Below are positions 50,812 to 59,912 of a stretch of DNA of 64,000 nucleotides, one piece after another. Numbering within the stretch: position 1 is the stretch's first letter; every line of letters begins with the position of its first letter. Source of the stretch: an uncultured Clostridium sp. (GTDB lineage Bacteria; Bacillota; Clostridia; Lachnospirales; Lachnospiraceae); the NCBI RefSeq assembly GCF_900547735.1, contig NZ_URHZ01000022.1:1-64000 (forward strand), read 5' to 3'. Under the pieces are notes generated by a model, which saw nothing but the letters and a program-made list of their open reading frames with translations, ran no database searches and had not been told where the DNA came from. The translations under genes and the position numbers were made by a program.

Positions 50812-50896
50812 GTTATTGTTCACGCCGCAGAACTTGAGATTTTCACGAAAAGCTCATGAAAACACCTTGTGGAATACCTTCCGAGTGAACAGCAGT
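50812..50896. repeat. Short repeat copy inside the pilus operon
   Basis: GTTATTGTTCAC (50812-50823) and GTGAACAGCAGT (50885-50896) bound an 85-bp unit containing 'gattttcacgaaaagc' and 'atgaaaacaccttgtggaat'. It lies between two minor pilin genes; the core with GATGCACAG is missing. Confidence 0.7.
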
Positions 50897-50956
50897 TTTA
50901 TTCCTGCTTCACTTATCTCCGATACCATTCCGCCAACATCTTTTCCTATCTCTAAA

Positions 50957-51520
50957 CTACTGCACCACACCAGCATCGCCTGTCTCACACCGGCCATTTT
51001 CCCGGTAAACAGTAAGATACTGCGTTTTTCCAGCCCCGGTTACCGCCAGTGTGCCGGCTCCCTCTATGCAGGAACCGGTATCCCGGTCAAAACGCCAGAC
51101 GTGGATCAGGGTTCCCTTGGAATCCTCTTCCGCGCCGCTTCCTTCCCCGCTCCCGCCGGACAGCAGTTCATATTTCATAACACCCGAGCGCCCCAGCATA
51201 ACCTTCTCCGACTGGATCTCCCAGTAAGTATCTTCCTCATCGTCCGATTTCCGTTTTTCTATCTCATGCACGCAGTAATAGTCTTTATCTTTCAGGTAAA
51301 GGCTCAGTCGCCACTTCCCGGATTTCGACATGGCGCTTGTCTTTGAGAGATTGATCTGATTGCTGAGGGCGTTGACATACTTTTCTGTTTCCTTCCTCTT
51401 TGCCGAATTGGTTCCCAGGAAAAGCATCCCGCTGAGTACCAGTAGAATAGTCATTGCAATGATGAGTTCTATCAGTGAAAAACCTCCGTTTGCCTTATCC
51501 TCTTTTCCTGCATTCATCAT
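50957..51520 (-). CDS. Minor pilin-like protein (GspH/FimT-like)
   Basis: A 187-residue prepilin. The leader MMNAGKEDKANGG is followed by FSLIELIIAMTILLVLSGML, with Glu at +5 for PilD processing and methylation. A short globular part with KSDDEEDTYWEI and a Gly/Ser-rich loop (SGGSGEGSGAEED) follows, ending in a predicted beta region with VYRENGRCETG. It overlaps the stop of the PilX-like gene. Likely a minor pilin in the tip complex; GspH-type assignment is only by size and layout. Confidence 0.87.
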   Translation of the reverse strand: MMNAGKEDKANGGFSLIELIIAMTILLVLSGMLFLGTNSAKRKETEKYVNALSNQINLSKTSAMSKSGKWRLSLYLKDKDYYCVHEIEKRKSDDEEDTYWEIQSEKVMLGRSGVMKYELLSGGSGEGSGAEEDSKGTLIHVWRFDRDTGSCIEGAGTLAVTGAGKTQYLTVYRENGRCETGDAGVVQ

Positions 51521-53931
51521 TTTCCGCCTCCCTGCTCACGCCCGGAGCGGCTCCAGTTCTCTCTGGTTACAAAATCTTCATAGTCATTCAGCACGGTAGA
51601 TGCCACGTCACTGTAATCATAAAAATATTCTGCTATCTCGTCTCTGTCAAGAATGGGTTCAAAGGTCTGGCCGTCCGCCGTCAGTTTGGCGCTGCCGGTG
51701 ATTGATATTTTCCCCGCAGCCATCAGCAGGCCGTTATATGTTCCCTCTCCATACACTTCTATATCTTTCGCAGAAACTACAAGGCCGCCTTTCATGGTGT
51801 AAGTTCTCCCCAGAGTGCTGACTGCCGCCTCGCCGTCCTCGTCCAGTTGAACCGTTACCGAATCACCGCTCAACAGCACATAGCAGCCATCCACGTCGAG
51901 AAATACCGGCTCTCCATTCAGCTTTGCCACTTCATCCACTTTAACATAATTGCCAATCGGAAGGATTGCGGAAAGTCCCGTAACCGCCTCCGCAGCACGG
52001 CCGCCCACGCGATCCGTCTCCGCCAGGTTCATTTTCAGGTTGTTAAACGAAGCGTCGAGGTTTCCTATCAGGTTCGCCCATTCTATACTGCTGCTTACGC
52101 CGCTCTGCCCTTTCTCCAGAAGCTGGAACAGATGACCGTCTTCCCCTTCATCTTTTCCCGCCACCTGATACAGGGAACCGGATGTATTGATTTGAGTTGA
52201 ACTGCCGCCGTCCTCTATCAATACGCCTCCATTAAATGTATTTTCCGGACTTTTGCCTCCCGTCATGCCGCTCTTTTGCAGCAGCCTGTCAAAGGAATCG
52301 GCTTCATTTTTCAGGTAATCATTGAAATATTTTCTTCTGTCATTTTCCGAGTTGAAATTGTAATAAACATAGACTTTTCCGTTGAGGATTACGGGAACAG
52401 CGGGTGAATTTTCTCTGTCATACTCAGAGACTGAGATTCCTTTTCCACTGTCGTCCGCCGCTTTTGGATTATCTACCTTAATCAGATAGTCGGCCTCATT
52501 TCCGCCCATGTTCTCGGGAAGTTTTACATGGAGTGTCAGCGTATAAGCATCCTCTTCCTCCGGCAGCAGTACGGGGTTGGAACCTGCCGCTTCTTTCTTC
52601 CCGTTCCACTTAAGCGTTATGGAGGACTCCGGCACCAGGTAAATGGTCTGTGTCGCCTTCACAGCCAGGGACTCTCCCATCGGATACACATCCTGGCCTG
52701 TGATTGTGTCGTCGAATCTCATATAGGCGCGGCCTGCCAAGATCAGCGTATCCAGCCCGGTCATGTCGAGTTTGCTCCCTCTGTCATTGATAATAATCGC
52801 GCTGCTCTTATTCGGCGTCTCTTTTGTCAGCTCCCTGTCGTCTCCCTCGTTGCCATATCCGTAATAGCTGCCCTTTAAAGTCACCGTATTCCTGTCTCCC
52901 GACAGGGTCATATCATCCTTAATAAAGAAACTTGCATTTTCCGCCGTAAGTACAGAAGAAACATCCATCCGGATTCCGTCTGCCCATACCCGGCTCTGCG
53001 TACCCGTATTTTCATCCGGCGAAATTTTCAAATCCGCGCCCTTACTGACCGTCAGGGTTCCTGCCGATGTAAACAGACTGCTTGCCACCTCTGTTTTGCT
53101 GTGTTCAACTGTAAATGATTTGCCATATATCTTCCCGGCAAAGTAATTGTCCGGGCTGCCGGTTCCGTTCACATTGACTTCGATTCCGCCGTTTGCCGCC
53201 AGAACGTAATCTAACAGAGCTTCCCCTTCATTCATAAATCTCACATAGGGCGCCGTTATTTTTAAGTCCACGGTGACAGCCGACTCAATCCCTGTTTCGG
53301 GATTTGTATACATGATGCAGAAATCCTTGAACAGGATCCCGCTGTAAACCTCTTTTCCGCCGGCGGCAAACCTGCCGCCCGCCATTCCACTTTTCAGCCC
53401 GTTTCCGGATGGTTCACTGGCCTGCCCCGTATATTTTTCCAGTACAATCGAACCAATTGATACATCCAGATCCTTTTCCTGTATTGTATCAGAAAAAGAC
53501 GCCAGTTTTTCTGCCGCATTTTTCCTGTTATTTCCGCTGTTGTCATCCGATAAAGGCATTTCGATTCCCAAAGCCTCATCTGCCAGCAGATCGCTTATAA
53601 ACCTGGACTTCAACTGCAGATTGGCCTCGTCATTCGTCCGGTAGCCGTCCTTATAAAGCGAGCCCATGACCTCGACATAATTTTCTTTCAGGATATTGCT
53701 GGCCATCCTTCCGGTCTGCGCGTAGATTTCGTCCAGCGCCGTTTCCAGATAATAAAAATTTTTATCGGATCTCCGGTTCAGATTCCTCATTTTCACATTC
53801 AGAAGAGCCGTGCTTAGGGCCATTACTCCTAAAATGGCAATCAGTGAAACAATCGTCAGCGCCATAATCATCGTAGAACCTGCATTATTCAGTTTTCTTC
53901 TTTCCGGCAAATGTTTTAACCGCTTTCCCAT
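51517..53931 (-). CDS. Large PilX-like pilus protein
   Basis: An 804-residue protein with a PilX-type start: basic residues, then an AGSTMIMALTIVSLIAILGVMALSTALL hydrophobic helix in parts (STMIMALTIV, GVMALSTALL; about 18-45) lacking the FTLIE box, and a helical YYLETALDEIYAQTG stem. Then follow some 700 residues rich in beta strands and Gly/Asn/Asp, with stretches such as VSKGADLKISPDENTG and NFNSENDRRKYFNDYL, resembling exported repetitive domains. PilX proteins are minor components that influence adhesion. The size is several times that of usual PilX (about 150-200), so an adhesive ectodomain is likely (inference). Confidence 0.78.
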   Translation of the reverse strand: MGKRLKHLPERRKLNNAGSTMIMALTIVSLIAILGVMALSTALLNVKMRNLNRRSDKNFYYLETALDEIYAQTGRMASNILKENYVEVMGSLYKDGYRTNDEANLQLKSRFISDLLADEALGIEMPLSDDNSGNNRKNAAEKLASFSDTIQEKDLDVSIGSIVLEKYTGQASEPSGNGLKSGMAGGRFAAGGKEVYSGILFKDFCIMYTNPETGIESAVTVDLKITAPYVRFMNEGEALLDYVLAANGGIEVNVNGTGSPDNYFAGKIYGKSFTVEHSKTEVASSLFTSAGTLTVSKGADLKISPDENTGTQSRVWADGIRMDVSSVLTAENASFFIKDDMTLSGDRNTVTLKGSYYGYGNEGDDRELTKETPNKSSAIIINDRGSKLDMTGLDTLILAGRAYMRFDDTITGQDVYPMGESLAVKATQTIYLVPESSITLKWNGKKEAAGSNPVLLPEEEDAYTLTLHVKLPENMGGNEADYLIKVDNPKAADDSGKGISVSEYDRENSPAVPVILNGKVYVYYNFNSENDRRKYFNDYLKNEADSFDRLLQKSGMTGGKSPENTFNGGVLIEDGGSSTQINTSGSLYQVAGKDEGEDGHLFQLLEKGQSGVSSSIEWANLIGNLDASFNNLKMNLAETDRVGGRAAEAVTGLSAILPIGNYVKVDEVAKLNGEPVFLDVDGCYVLLSGDSVTVQLDEDGEAAVSTLGRTYTMKGGLVVSAKDIEVYGEGTYNGLLMAAGKISITGSAKLTADGQTFEPILDRDEIAEYFYDYSDVASTVLNDYEDFVTRENWSRSGREQGGGK

Positions 53932-53988
53932 TCCGGATCCTCCTGTCTTTTTCTGCTCTGATTCTGACGTATGATTTTTCCATCCTGC

Positions 53989-55353
53989 CTATTCCGATTT
54001 TGTAGAATCCAGCTTCAGTACTTCCCTGCCTCTTTCCGGCTCCCCGGTTTCTGCTCCGGTTCCATTGTAATCCGCCTCATAGACCGTTACAGTCAGATGA
54101 TAAAGCCTGTTTTCCGCATCCTTCCAGGATACAGGTTCTTTTCCGCCGATATTGGAATAGATTAAAAGTTCCGTGCCTCCCGCCGGTTCTACCGTAACCT
54201 TGTTGTCCGTTTCATTTTCTTCATACTGATCCGGATTTGCCGCTACCATGAAAAATTCAATCTCCTCTTCCAGGGAAGAGCCGATATAAATCCTGTCAAA
54301 CCCGGGAAATCCCGACTCTTCGGCCTCCCTGCCGTCTTTGGCCTCCTCCGACGTCCAGGTATATTTTGTCTCATGATCCGGGAGGAAGAGATAAACGCGG
54401 TTAGCCGGAAGCCCGGTTTTCTCATCCTTAACAACGTTCTTCTTTACCGATGCAAAATTTGCCTCGACGGATTCCTCTGCGCTGTAACTATTTCCCTCCG
54501 TCTCCTTTACCGTGTACACGGCCTGGGCCTGGACCGTCAGGGTTCCGGCTTCGCCGCTGCCGCCATCCGCAGCAGCCGTTTCCTTTACAAACAGCCACAA
54601 ATACCGTTTTACATCTTCCTCCGTATATACCGTTTCATCCTCCGAACCGTCTGAATCTTCCGCCGCTCCTTCTCCACTGTCTTCTCCGTCTTCCTCTTCA
54701 TCCGGATTTACTTTTAAGAGTAACTGGGAGGTCAGGCTTTTATCATCCTTCATCAGGGCCTGCGGTTCAATCACCACATTCTGGAAACCGCTGACATCGG
54801 CTATATTGGGCATCTGGTACCGGTTGATGGAATATGATTTCTCTCGGTCTTCGTCCTCCGCCGAATTATACTTCTCATAATCGGCTTCCGCACAGACAAG
54901 ATAGGCCGCCTTTCCGGAACCTGACGTATCTCTTCCATATTCCGCAGTCAGCCTGTATCCCTGCCGTGAACCGGATGACGGTGGATTTTCATCGCCGCCC
55001 TCTTCCCCAGCCGGTGTACCGTCGTCTGAGCCGGATTCGTCCTCCAGCCGTTCCACGCGGTAAATCGTATTCCCTATCATGACATTTCCGCCGGCGCTGT
55101 TCCCGCTTCCGTCACCTTCTCCCGGAGTTCCACCGCCTCCGGCCAGAAATGTTTCCAGATTTTCAAACGGATATCCCTTCAGCTCCTCCATCGTCCGCTT
55201 TGCCGCATCCAGCACAAGCTCATCTTTCCTGGCTTTTGTATTCATCCTTCTGCTGATCACAAAAGACTGAAGAAGCACGCCTGCCATGATGGAAAGGACA
55301 GCAAGCGCGATCAACAGTTCAATCAGCGTAAATCCTCCGTTCCTTTTCTTCAT
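53989..55353 (-). CDS. Large minor pilin (PilV-like, prepilin-type N-terminus)
   Basis: A 454-residue prepilin. The short leader MKKRNGG precedes FTLIELLIALAVLSIMAGVL with Glu at +5. After the N-terminal helix come Gly/Ser- and acid-rich linkers (GGGGTPGEGDGSG near 75, SGSDDGTPAGEEGGDENPP near 115) and a beta-rich C-terminal domain ending LKLDSTKSE. It is much longer than common PilV. The start at 55353 is preferred over a GTG at 55398 that lies in a repeat end. It lies between the PilO-like and PilX-like genes. Confidence 0.87.
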   Translation of the reverse strand: MKKRNGGFTLIELLIALAVLSIMAGVLLQSFVISRRMNTKARKDELVLDAAKRTMEELKGYPFENLETFLAGGGGTPGEGDGSGNSAGGNVMIGNTIYRVERLEDESGSDDGTPAGEEGGDENPPSSGSRQGYRLTAEYGRDTSGSGKAAYLVCAEADYEKYNSAEDEDREKSYSINRYQMPNIADVSGFQNVVIEPQALMKDDKSLTSQLLLKVNPDEEEDGEDSGEGAAEDSDGSEDETVYTEEDVKRYLWLFVKETAAADGGSGEAGTLTVQAQAVYTVKETEGNSYSAEESVEANFASVKKNVVKDEKTGLPANRVYLFLPDHETKYTWTSEEAKDGREAEESGFPGFDRIYIGSSLEEEIEFFMVAANPDQYEENETDNKVTVEPAGGTELLIYSNIGGKEPVSWKDAENRLYHLTVTVYEADYNGTGAETGEPERGREVLKLDSTKSE

Positions 55354-55386
55354 GGCAGCCGTGCTCCTTTCTGTAACCAACTTGGC

Positions 55387-55398
55387 GTTACTGTTCAC
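55387..55398. repeat. Solitary repeat end inside the pilus operon
   Basis: A perfect GTTACTGTTCAC 5 nt after the stop codon of the PilO-like gene. No matching second end or core is present. Confidence 0.55.
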
Positions 55399-55402
55399 TC
55401 CA

Positions 55403-56485
55403 TTACTTCAGAATCTCCACATCGCCGGTTTTGCTCTCAACCGCAAACCTCGGTCTCAAATCATCTTCACCGGCCACGGCAATCCGCATTTTTTTATCCG
55501 TACGGTTCTCAATCTGGACTTTTACCTGGCTCAAATCGGTACCGCCCATTCTTGGGGAACTGAGAACATAGATGTCCAGCGTATCTCCCTCCGGATACAG
55601 AACGTGAGGACGGCCGTTTTCTCCCAGCGTATAGGTAATGCTGTACGATTCGCCGTTCTCCTCTGCGCGGATTACCAAAGTTTCCTCCTCGTTTTTGTCT
55701 GAAACCACCTTTTCCCTGTCATCCGGCCCGGCAATCACTTTTGCATTCATGTCGGATGCGGATGGGTAAAGCATGATATAACAGTCATAATCTTTTTTAA
55801 TCGCCTCTATCTGTTCGACGGTGCCTCCGTCATAAGAAAGGGCCGTTCCGGAGCGGAAGATATTGTCCGTTCCAATGGGAACCGTAATCTTTGGCTCCTC
55901 AAATACTCTGCCTTCCCCGCGGATCGCATACTGGTACATTGTAACAGTTGCATCCACCACGTTGGCTTCAGTATTATATGACGCCGAAATATCAGAGATT
56001 GTATTCTTGTCCTGATAGGAAAATACATAATCGAGAAATTCTTTCCACTGTTTATAATCCAGTTGAACCGGTATCTGCAGTGTGCTCACGGCCAGAGTAT
56101 AGGGCGCCATATTTCCCGGGTCCGTTGTCTGGAACTGATAAATGTCTGCGGGATCCGTATAAGACACGGAAACCACCTGTGTGTCGAACCGCTCTTCCAG
56201 GCCGGTTACAAACATAATCTGCTGAACCTGTGAGATATCCGCCGGATATTGGGTCAGCATCAGCTGATATGCTTCATTATAATCTTTTGTGTTCTGGATG
56301 TACTCATCTTTCTTTGCAAGAATCCTCATCCTCTCGTCATATTCCTGCTGAAGTTCCTCTTTTCTGGTTATCACTTCGGCCGTCTTCTTCTCAAGATTCT
56401 TAGCCCCGAAAAACCAGGACACGGCAACTATGCCAAGTGATAATGCGAGGAAAATCAGTTCTTTGTCCCGTGATGTCATTTTCAT
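55403..56485 (-). CDS. PilO-like pilus assembly protein
   Basis: A 360-residue protein with one membrane helix near the N-terminus (about residues 10-28, LIFLALSLGIVAVSWFFGA), a coiled-coil stretch (KKTAEVITRKEELQQEYDE in parts, 32-55), and then two ferredoxin-like halves with PADIYQF and VQLDYKQWKEFLDYVFSY, typical of PilO. PilO with PilM and PilN links the cytoplasmic motor to the pilus. The C-terminal 170 residues are extra relative to common PilO (about 200 aa) and unknown. The gene overlaps the PilM-PilN gene by 4 nt. Confidence 0.82.
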   Translation of the reverse strand: MKMTSRDKELIFLALSLGIVAVSWFFGAKNLEKKTAEVITRKEELQQEYDERMRILAKKDEYIQNTKDYNEAYQLMLTQYPADISQVQQIMFVTGLEERFDTQVVSVSYTDPADIYQFQTTDPGNMAPYTLAVSTLQIPVQLDYKQWKEFLDYVFSYQDKNTISDISASYNTEANVVDATVTMYQYAIRGEGRVFEEPKITVPIGTDNIFRSGTALSYDGGTVEQIEAIKKDYDCYIMLYPSASDMNAKVIAGPDDREKVVSDKNEEETLVIRAEENGESYSITYTLGENGRPHVLYPEGDTLDIYVLSSPRMGGTDLSQVKVQIENRTDKKMRIAVAGEDDLRPRFAVESKTGDVEILK

Positions 56486-58746
56486 GATGCTGTCACCCCG
56501 CTTTCATTTCCCTCCGCAGCGACTGCGCCTTCCGGAACAGGTGCGGAATCTGCCGCTGGAACGGCTGCTTCCGGCGTTGTATTTGATACCATCCCATCCG
56601 GGATGTTAGCCTCTGCTTCGGGAACCGGCTGGGCGGCAGCTTCCGCTGCAGGCATGATTCCCGCATTTGCCGTTATCACGGCTACTTCCGCCTCTGCCGG
56701 AGGCGTCTGCGGCTGAATCGGGGGCGTCTGCGGCTGTATCGGAGGCGTCTGCGGCTGTGTCTGTACCGGAGCTTCTGTCAGCGGCACGGCAGGCGCCTGC
56801 GGCTGGACTGATGCGGTATTGATCTGTTCCGCCGCAGGAGCAGCGGTATTTTCCTGTTTCAAAGCGGGCGCGGCCTCCGGTACGGCTGCTTCTCCGGCAG
56901 CGGCTCCGTCTTTACGGGCTAAACGTTCCTGTCCGTCAATTTGCGCATCGGCGCCTGAAGTGTTTTTCTCCCCAGCTCCGATGGTTTCACCGCCGTCACC
57001 TTCCGTATCTCCATTTTCCGTCTTATCGCTGTCCATGAGCCCTTCGGGATCCCAGATATCGCTGTATTCCTCCGGCATCAGATTCCCCAGAGCTTCCGCC
57101 CTGGTTCCCGGATTCAGCAGGGAATCCTGGTTAACCAGAATACAGGTCAGGGAGAAGGCAACGGTTTCCTTATCTCCCTCAAATACACTGGAAAGTGCGC
57201 TGACTTTTACTTCGGATACATTGGCAATCATATTAAGCTGCTGGATCAGCCTGGCTACCGTCTTCTTTCCCTCCGCCAGTGCGGAAAAGCTCACCTGTCC
57301 CTCACTGCAGCTAAAACTCTGGATGGAAATATTGCTCGGCCGGAGCTGTTCGAATATGGTAATAAAATCGGAAAGACTTTCGTTATCCGTTCTTACCATC
57401 GCCTGAATCTGTCCGACATCACCATAGCGTGACTGCGCCTGTTTATAGTTTTCCAGGATTGGTTTTACATCCTCCACGGTCAGCAGCCGATTCTGTAGAT
57501 CGATGGTTTCCATCGCCTCACTAAAGAAATCAACAGCCGGTATTGTAATAATAATCACAGATAAAAACAGCGCCAGAAGAATCATGATGCGGTAGGCCTT
57601 TGCCTCCACCTTTCTCCTGATATCCTGTTCAAGCTGTTTGGGAATCATATTCACCGGATCGATCACTGCTCCGATGTTATCCATGTACCTCAGGACTTCT
57701 TTCATGGAAAGCCCGGAACTTTCCCTCACCGTTACCTGTTTTAATGCCGTAATCATTTCCACTGGCAGATGAAGCTGGTTCTCAAAGAGGCTGTCCAGTC
57801 CTCCGATATGGGAACCGTCGCCGATAATGTAGATAAGCTCCAGCGGCTGATCCACATTGCGCCCCGTATAGTATTCAATGACTCTCTTTATGTTGCTGAC
57901 CAGATAATAGAGATTGTCGGTCAGTTCATCGCCGTCGTCAAAGTTATTATGAATGAGATGTCTGCGTTCCAGAATCTCCTGCGCATCCTCTTCGCTGCAG
58001 TTTTTCTTTTCCATCACCGCCTGTAGCAGTGTAATACTTCCAAAATCCACATGGCGCTGAAGGACCATAACCGTATCGTTATAGATAGTAAGAACGGTGT
58101 GTTCTTCGTCAAGCTGAATGACGAGACACGGCTCATCGCCAATCTGGTTGGAAGTGAGCTGGAATACGCTGTTGCCGATATAATCAAGGGATATCAGTTT
58201 CAGATGTGCCAGTTTGGCCGCATCATAATAAGACTGCACCATATCGTTCGGCGCGGCCACAAGCATCAGGCGGAGTTTGGACTTTTTCTTTTTACCGGTC
58301 CGCTTTTTCTTCTTTTTCGGTTTCTTTTTCCCGGGTTCTTCTCCGTCTTCCTCCTCGGATTCCGGCTCCTCTTCCACTACCCTGGAGATTGTAAAATAGG
58401 ACAGGACATAATCTGTCAGTTCCACCGGGAAATACTCCGGTGCATTGACCCTGAGGGCAGTCTTCAGTTTTTCTTCGTTCATTTCAGGCAGAATTACTTC
58501 TCTGCTCATGATACGATCAGAAGGAAGAGAGAACACTACTTTCTTTGTCTTAATATTGGCATATTTCAGTGTACTGTTCAGGTACTCTCCAAAGCCCCGG
58601 ACATCCACTATGATTCCGCCCGACACCAGACTTTCCGGCACTTCCTTTGTCAGAAGCCTGTAAACCGTTACACCGCGCCTGCCTTCGGACAATTCCGCAA
58701 TTCTTATGTGGTTGTCATTCAATACAATTGATAACAGCTTACCCAT
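56482..58746 (-). CDS. PilM-PilN fusion pilus assembly protein
   Basis: A 754-residue fusion. Residues 1-375 are PilM: actin-like, with VFSLPSDRIMSREVILP (71-87), CLVIQLDEEHTVLTIY (207-222) and YIIGDGSHIGGLDSLF (306-321). A lysine/glutamate-rich insert (about 124-158, EEEDGEEPGKKKPKKKKKR) breaks the PilM domain. Residues 385-405 form a membrane helix that starts a PilN-like part (to about 560). The tail (565-754) is disordered, Ala/Pro/Glu-rich, with three tandem copies of PQTPPIQ-like units. PilM and PilN are usually separate and bind each other through the PilN N-terminus, so fusion is plausible. The tail probably lies outside the membrane. Confidence 0.85.
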   Translation of the reverse strand: MGKLLSIVLNDNHIRIAELSEGRRGVTVYRLLTKEVPESLVSGGIIVDVRGFGEYLNSTLKYANIKTKKVVFSLPSDRIMSREVILPEMNEEKLKTALRVNAPEYFPVELTDYVLSYFTISRVVEEEPESEEEDGEEPGKKKPKKKKKRTGKKKKSKLRLMLVAAPNDMVQSYYDAAKLAHLKLISLDYIGNSVFQLTSNQIGDEPCLVIQLDEEHTVLTIYNDTVMVLQRHVDFGSITLLQAVMEKKNCSEEDAQEILERRHLIHNNFDDGDELTDNLYYLVSNIKRVIEYYTGRNVDQPLELIYIIGDGSHIGGLDSLFENQLHLPVEMITALKQVTVRESSGLSMKEVLRYMDNIGAVIDPVNMIPKQLEQDIRRKVEAKAYRIMILLALFLSVIIITIPAVDFFSEAMETIDLQNRLLTVEDVKPILENYKQAQSRYGDVGQIQAMVRTDNESLSDFITIFEQLRPSNISIQSFSCSEGQVSFSALAEGKKTVARLIQQLNMIANVSEVKVSALSSVFEGDKETVAFSLTCILVNQDSLLNPGTRAEALGNLMPEEYSDIWDPEGLMDSDKTENGDTEGDGGETIGAGEKNTSGADAQIDGQERLARKDGAAAGEAAVPEAAPALKQENTAAPAAEQINTASVQPQAPAVPLTEAPVQTQPQTPPIQPQTPPIQPQTPPAEAEVAVITANAGIMPAAEAAAQPVPEAEANIPDGMVSNTTPEAAVPAADSAPVPEGAVAAEGNESGVTAS

Positions 58747-58801
58747 AAATGATCCTTTCCATTTGTTTTGCTGTCCCTGCGCGATGAAAAAAACAGGTCA
58801 A

Positions 58802-58851
58802 ACGGTGAAAATGATACTGATCCGATTGATGCTTTTCTGATCTTTCACCGT
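58802..58851 (-). terminator. Hairpin between pilD and the pilMN gene
   Basis: ACGGTGAAAgatc (from 58851) pairs with gatcATTTTCACCGT-like sequence down to 58802 (outer 9 bp near-perfect). A run of seven T on the minus strand lies about 8 nt further, so it may act as a partial terminator inside the operon. Confidence 0.45.
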
Positions 58852-59615
58852 CAATTTATGAACTGCCCGATATACCACCGGATTAGTTCCTGCCCCCACA
58901 TCATGGAAAACCAGATTCCCATGGACAAATAGGGGCCAAATGCCAGCATGCGTTCTTTCCCCTGTATCTTCATCAAAGCCAGATGAATCACAGAACCCAG
59001 GATACAGCCGCATGCAAAAGCCAGGATGACATTCTGCCACCCCAGCAGAAGACCGGCCGCCGCCATCAGCTTCACATCACCGCCTCCCATGGCCCTGCCC
59101 CTGCTCAGGAGCAGAATCAAAAGGAGCAGTCCGCTGACGCAGACGAACCCTATCCCATATGTAAGCCAGTCCTGCCGGTTAAACCAGAGGTTCACCAGAC
59201 CGGCAATTCCAATCACAATATTGCATCCCATCGGTATTTCAAAGGTGCGCCAGTCTATGACGCTTAATACCAGCAGGGATGAGGCGGCGATACAGTAGCA
59301 GAGTCCCGTTACTGTAAGACCGTTTTTATAAATCAATCCAACCCATAGCAGGCCGTTGGCCAGTTCTATGAGGGGATATTGAACCGATATTTTCTCTCCG
59401 CATTTCCTGCACCGTCCACGCAGGAACAGCCAACTGAATATGGGGATTAAATCGTACCATGCCAGTTTGTAACCGCAGTTCATGCAGTGGGAATTGGTGT
59501 GGACGACGTCCTCACCTTTGGGGATGCGGTAGATGCAGACGTTGAGGAAACTGCCGATGGTGATGGCAAAGAGGAAAGCAAAAATAAATGTCAAACAATA
59601 TTTTTCTAAGATCAT
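58851..59615 (-). CDS. pilD: Prepilin peptidase / methyltransferase (A24)
   Basis: The membrane aspartyl protease that removes prepilin leaders and N-methylates the new N-terminus. The 254-residue protein has the methylase domain with two CxxC pairs (CMNC and CRKC, about residues 43-46 and 69-72), the first catalytic aspartate in VIDWRTFEIP near 120 and the second in GGGDVKLMAAAGLLLG near 177, and about eight helices. It acts on all prepilins in this operon. It lies downstream of the major pilin, separated by two strong hairpins. Confidence 0.95.
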   Translation of the reverse strand: MILEKYCLTFIFAFLFAITIGSFLNVCIYRIPKGEDVVHTNSHCMNCGYKLAWYDLIPIFSWLFLRGRCRKCGEKISVQYPLIELANGLLWVGLIYKNGLTVTGLCYCIAASSLLVLSVIDWRTFEIPMGCNIVIGIAGLVNLWFNRQDWLTYGIGFVCVSGLLLLILLLSRGRAMGGGDVKLMAAAGLLLGWQNVILAFACGCILGSVIHLALMKIQGKERMLAFGPYLSMGIWFSMMWGQELIRWYIGQFIN

Positions 59616-59756
59616 GGTGTCTATTTCAACTCATATGCTTTCTTTTTTATTGCATACACTTAGAATCAAGGTACGAGGTTTATTTTTCCCATCCCCCATT
59701 CTTCTTCACTTTATATAGCATTCAAAAAATAAGTCATATCCACATTGTTCATTCGC

Positions 59757-59816
59757 AGATTTAATGTAAAGGACTAGAAAAATAGAACGATTTTTCCATT
59801 CCTTTACATTAAATCT
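59757..59816 (-). terminator. Long hairpin between major pilin and pilD
   Basis: AGATTTAATGTAAAGGA (59757-59773) pairs perfectly over 17 bp with 59800-59816, and the interior GAAAAAT/ATTTTTC continues the stem. It is the second of two hairpins after the pilin gene. No long T-run follows it on the minus strand. Confidence 0.6.
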
Positions 59817-59832
59817 TTTACTACTCTAGAAA

Positions 59833-59865
59833 GGAATTGCATGTATAAAAATCACATGCAATTCC
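59833..59865 (-). terminator. Terminator-like hairpin after the major pilin
   Basis: Minus strand: GGAATTGCATGT (59865-59854) pairs perfectly over 12 bp with ACATGCAATTCC (59844-59833) and is followed by TTTCT. It lies 48 nt after the pilin stop and likely ends most pilin transcripts or protects their 3' end. Confidence 0.7.
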
Positions 59866-59912
59866 CCCAATATTATCTTCCCGAAAGTAAGTACATTACT
59901 ACCACTACATTC

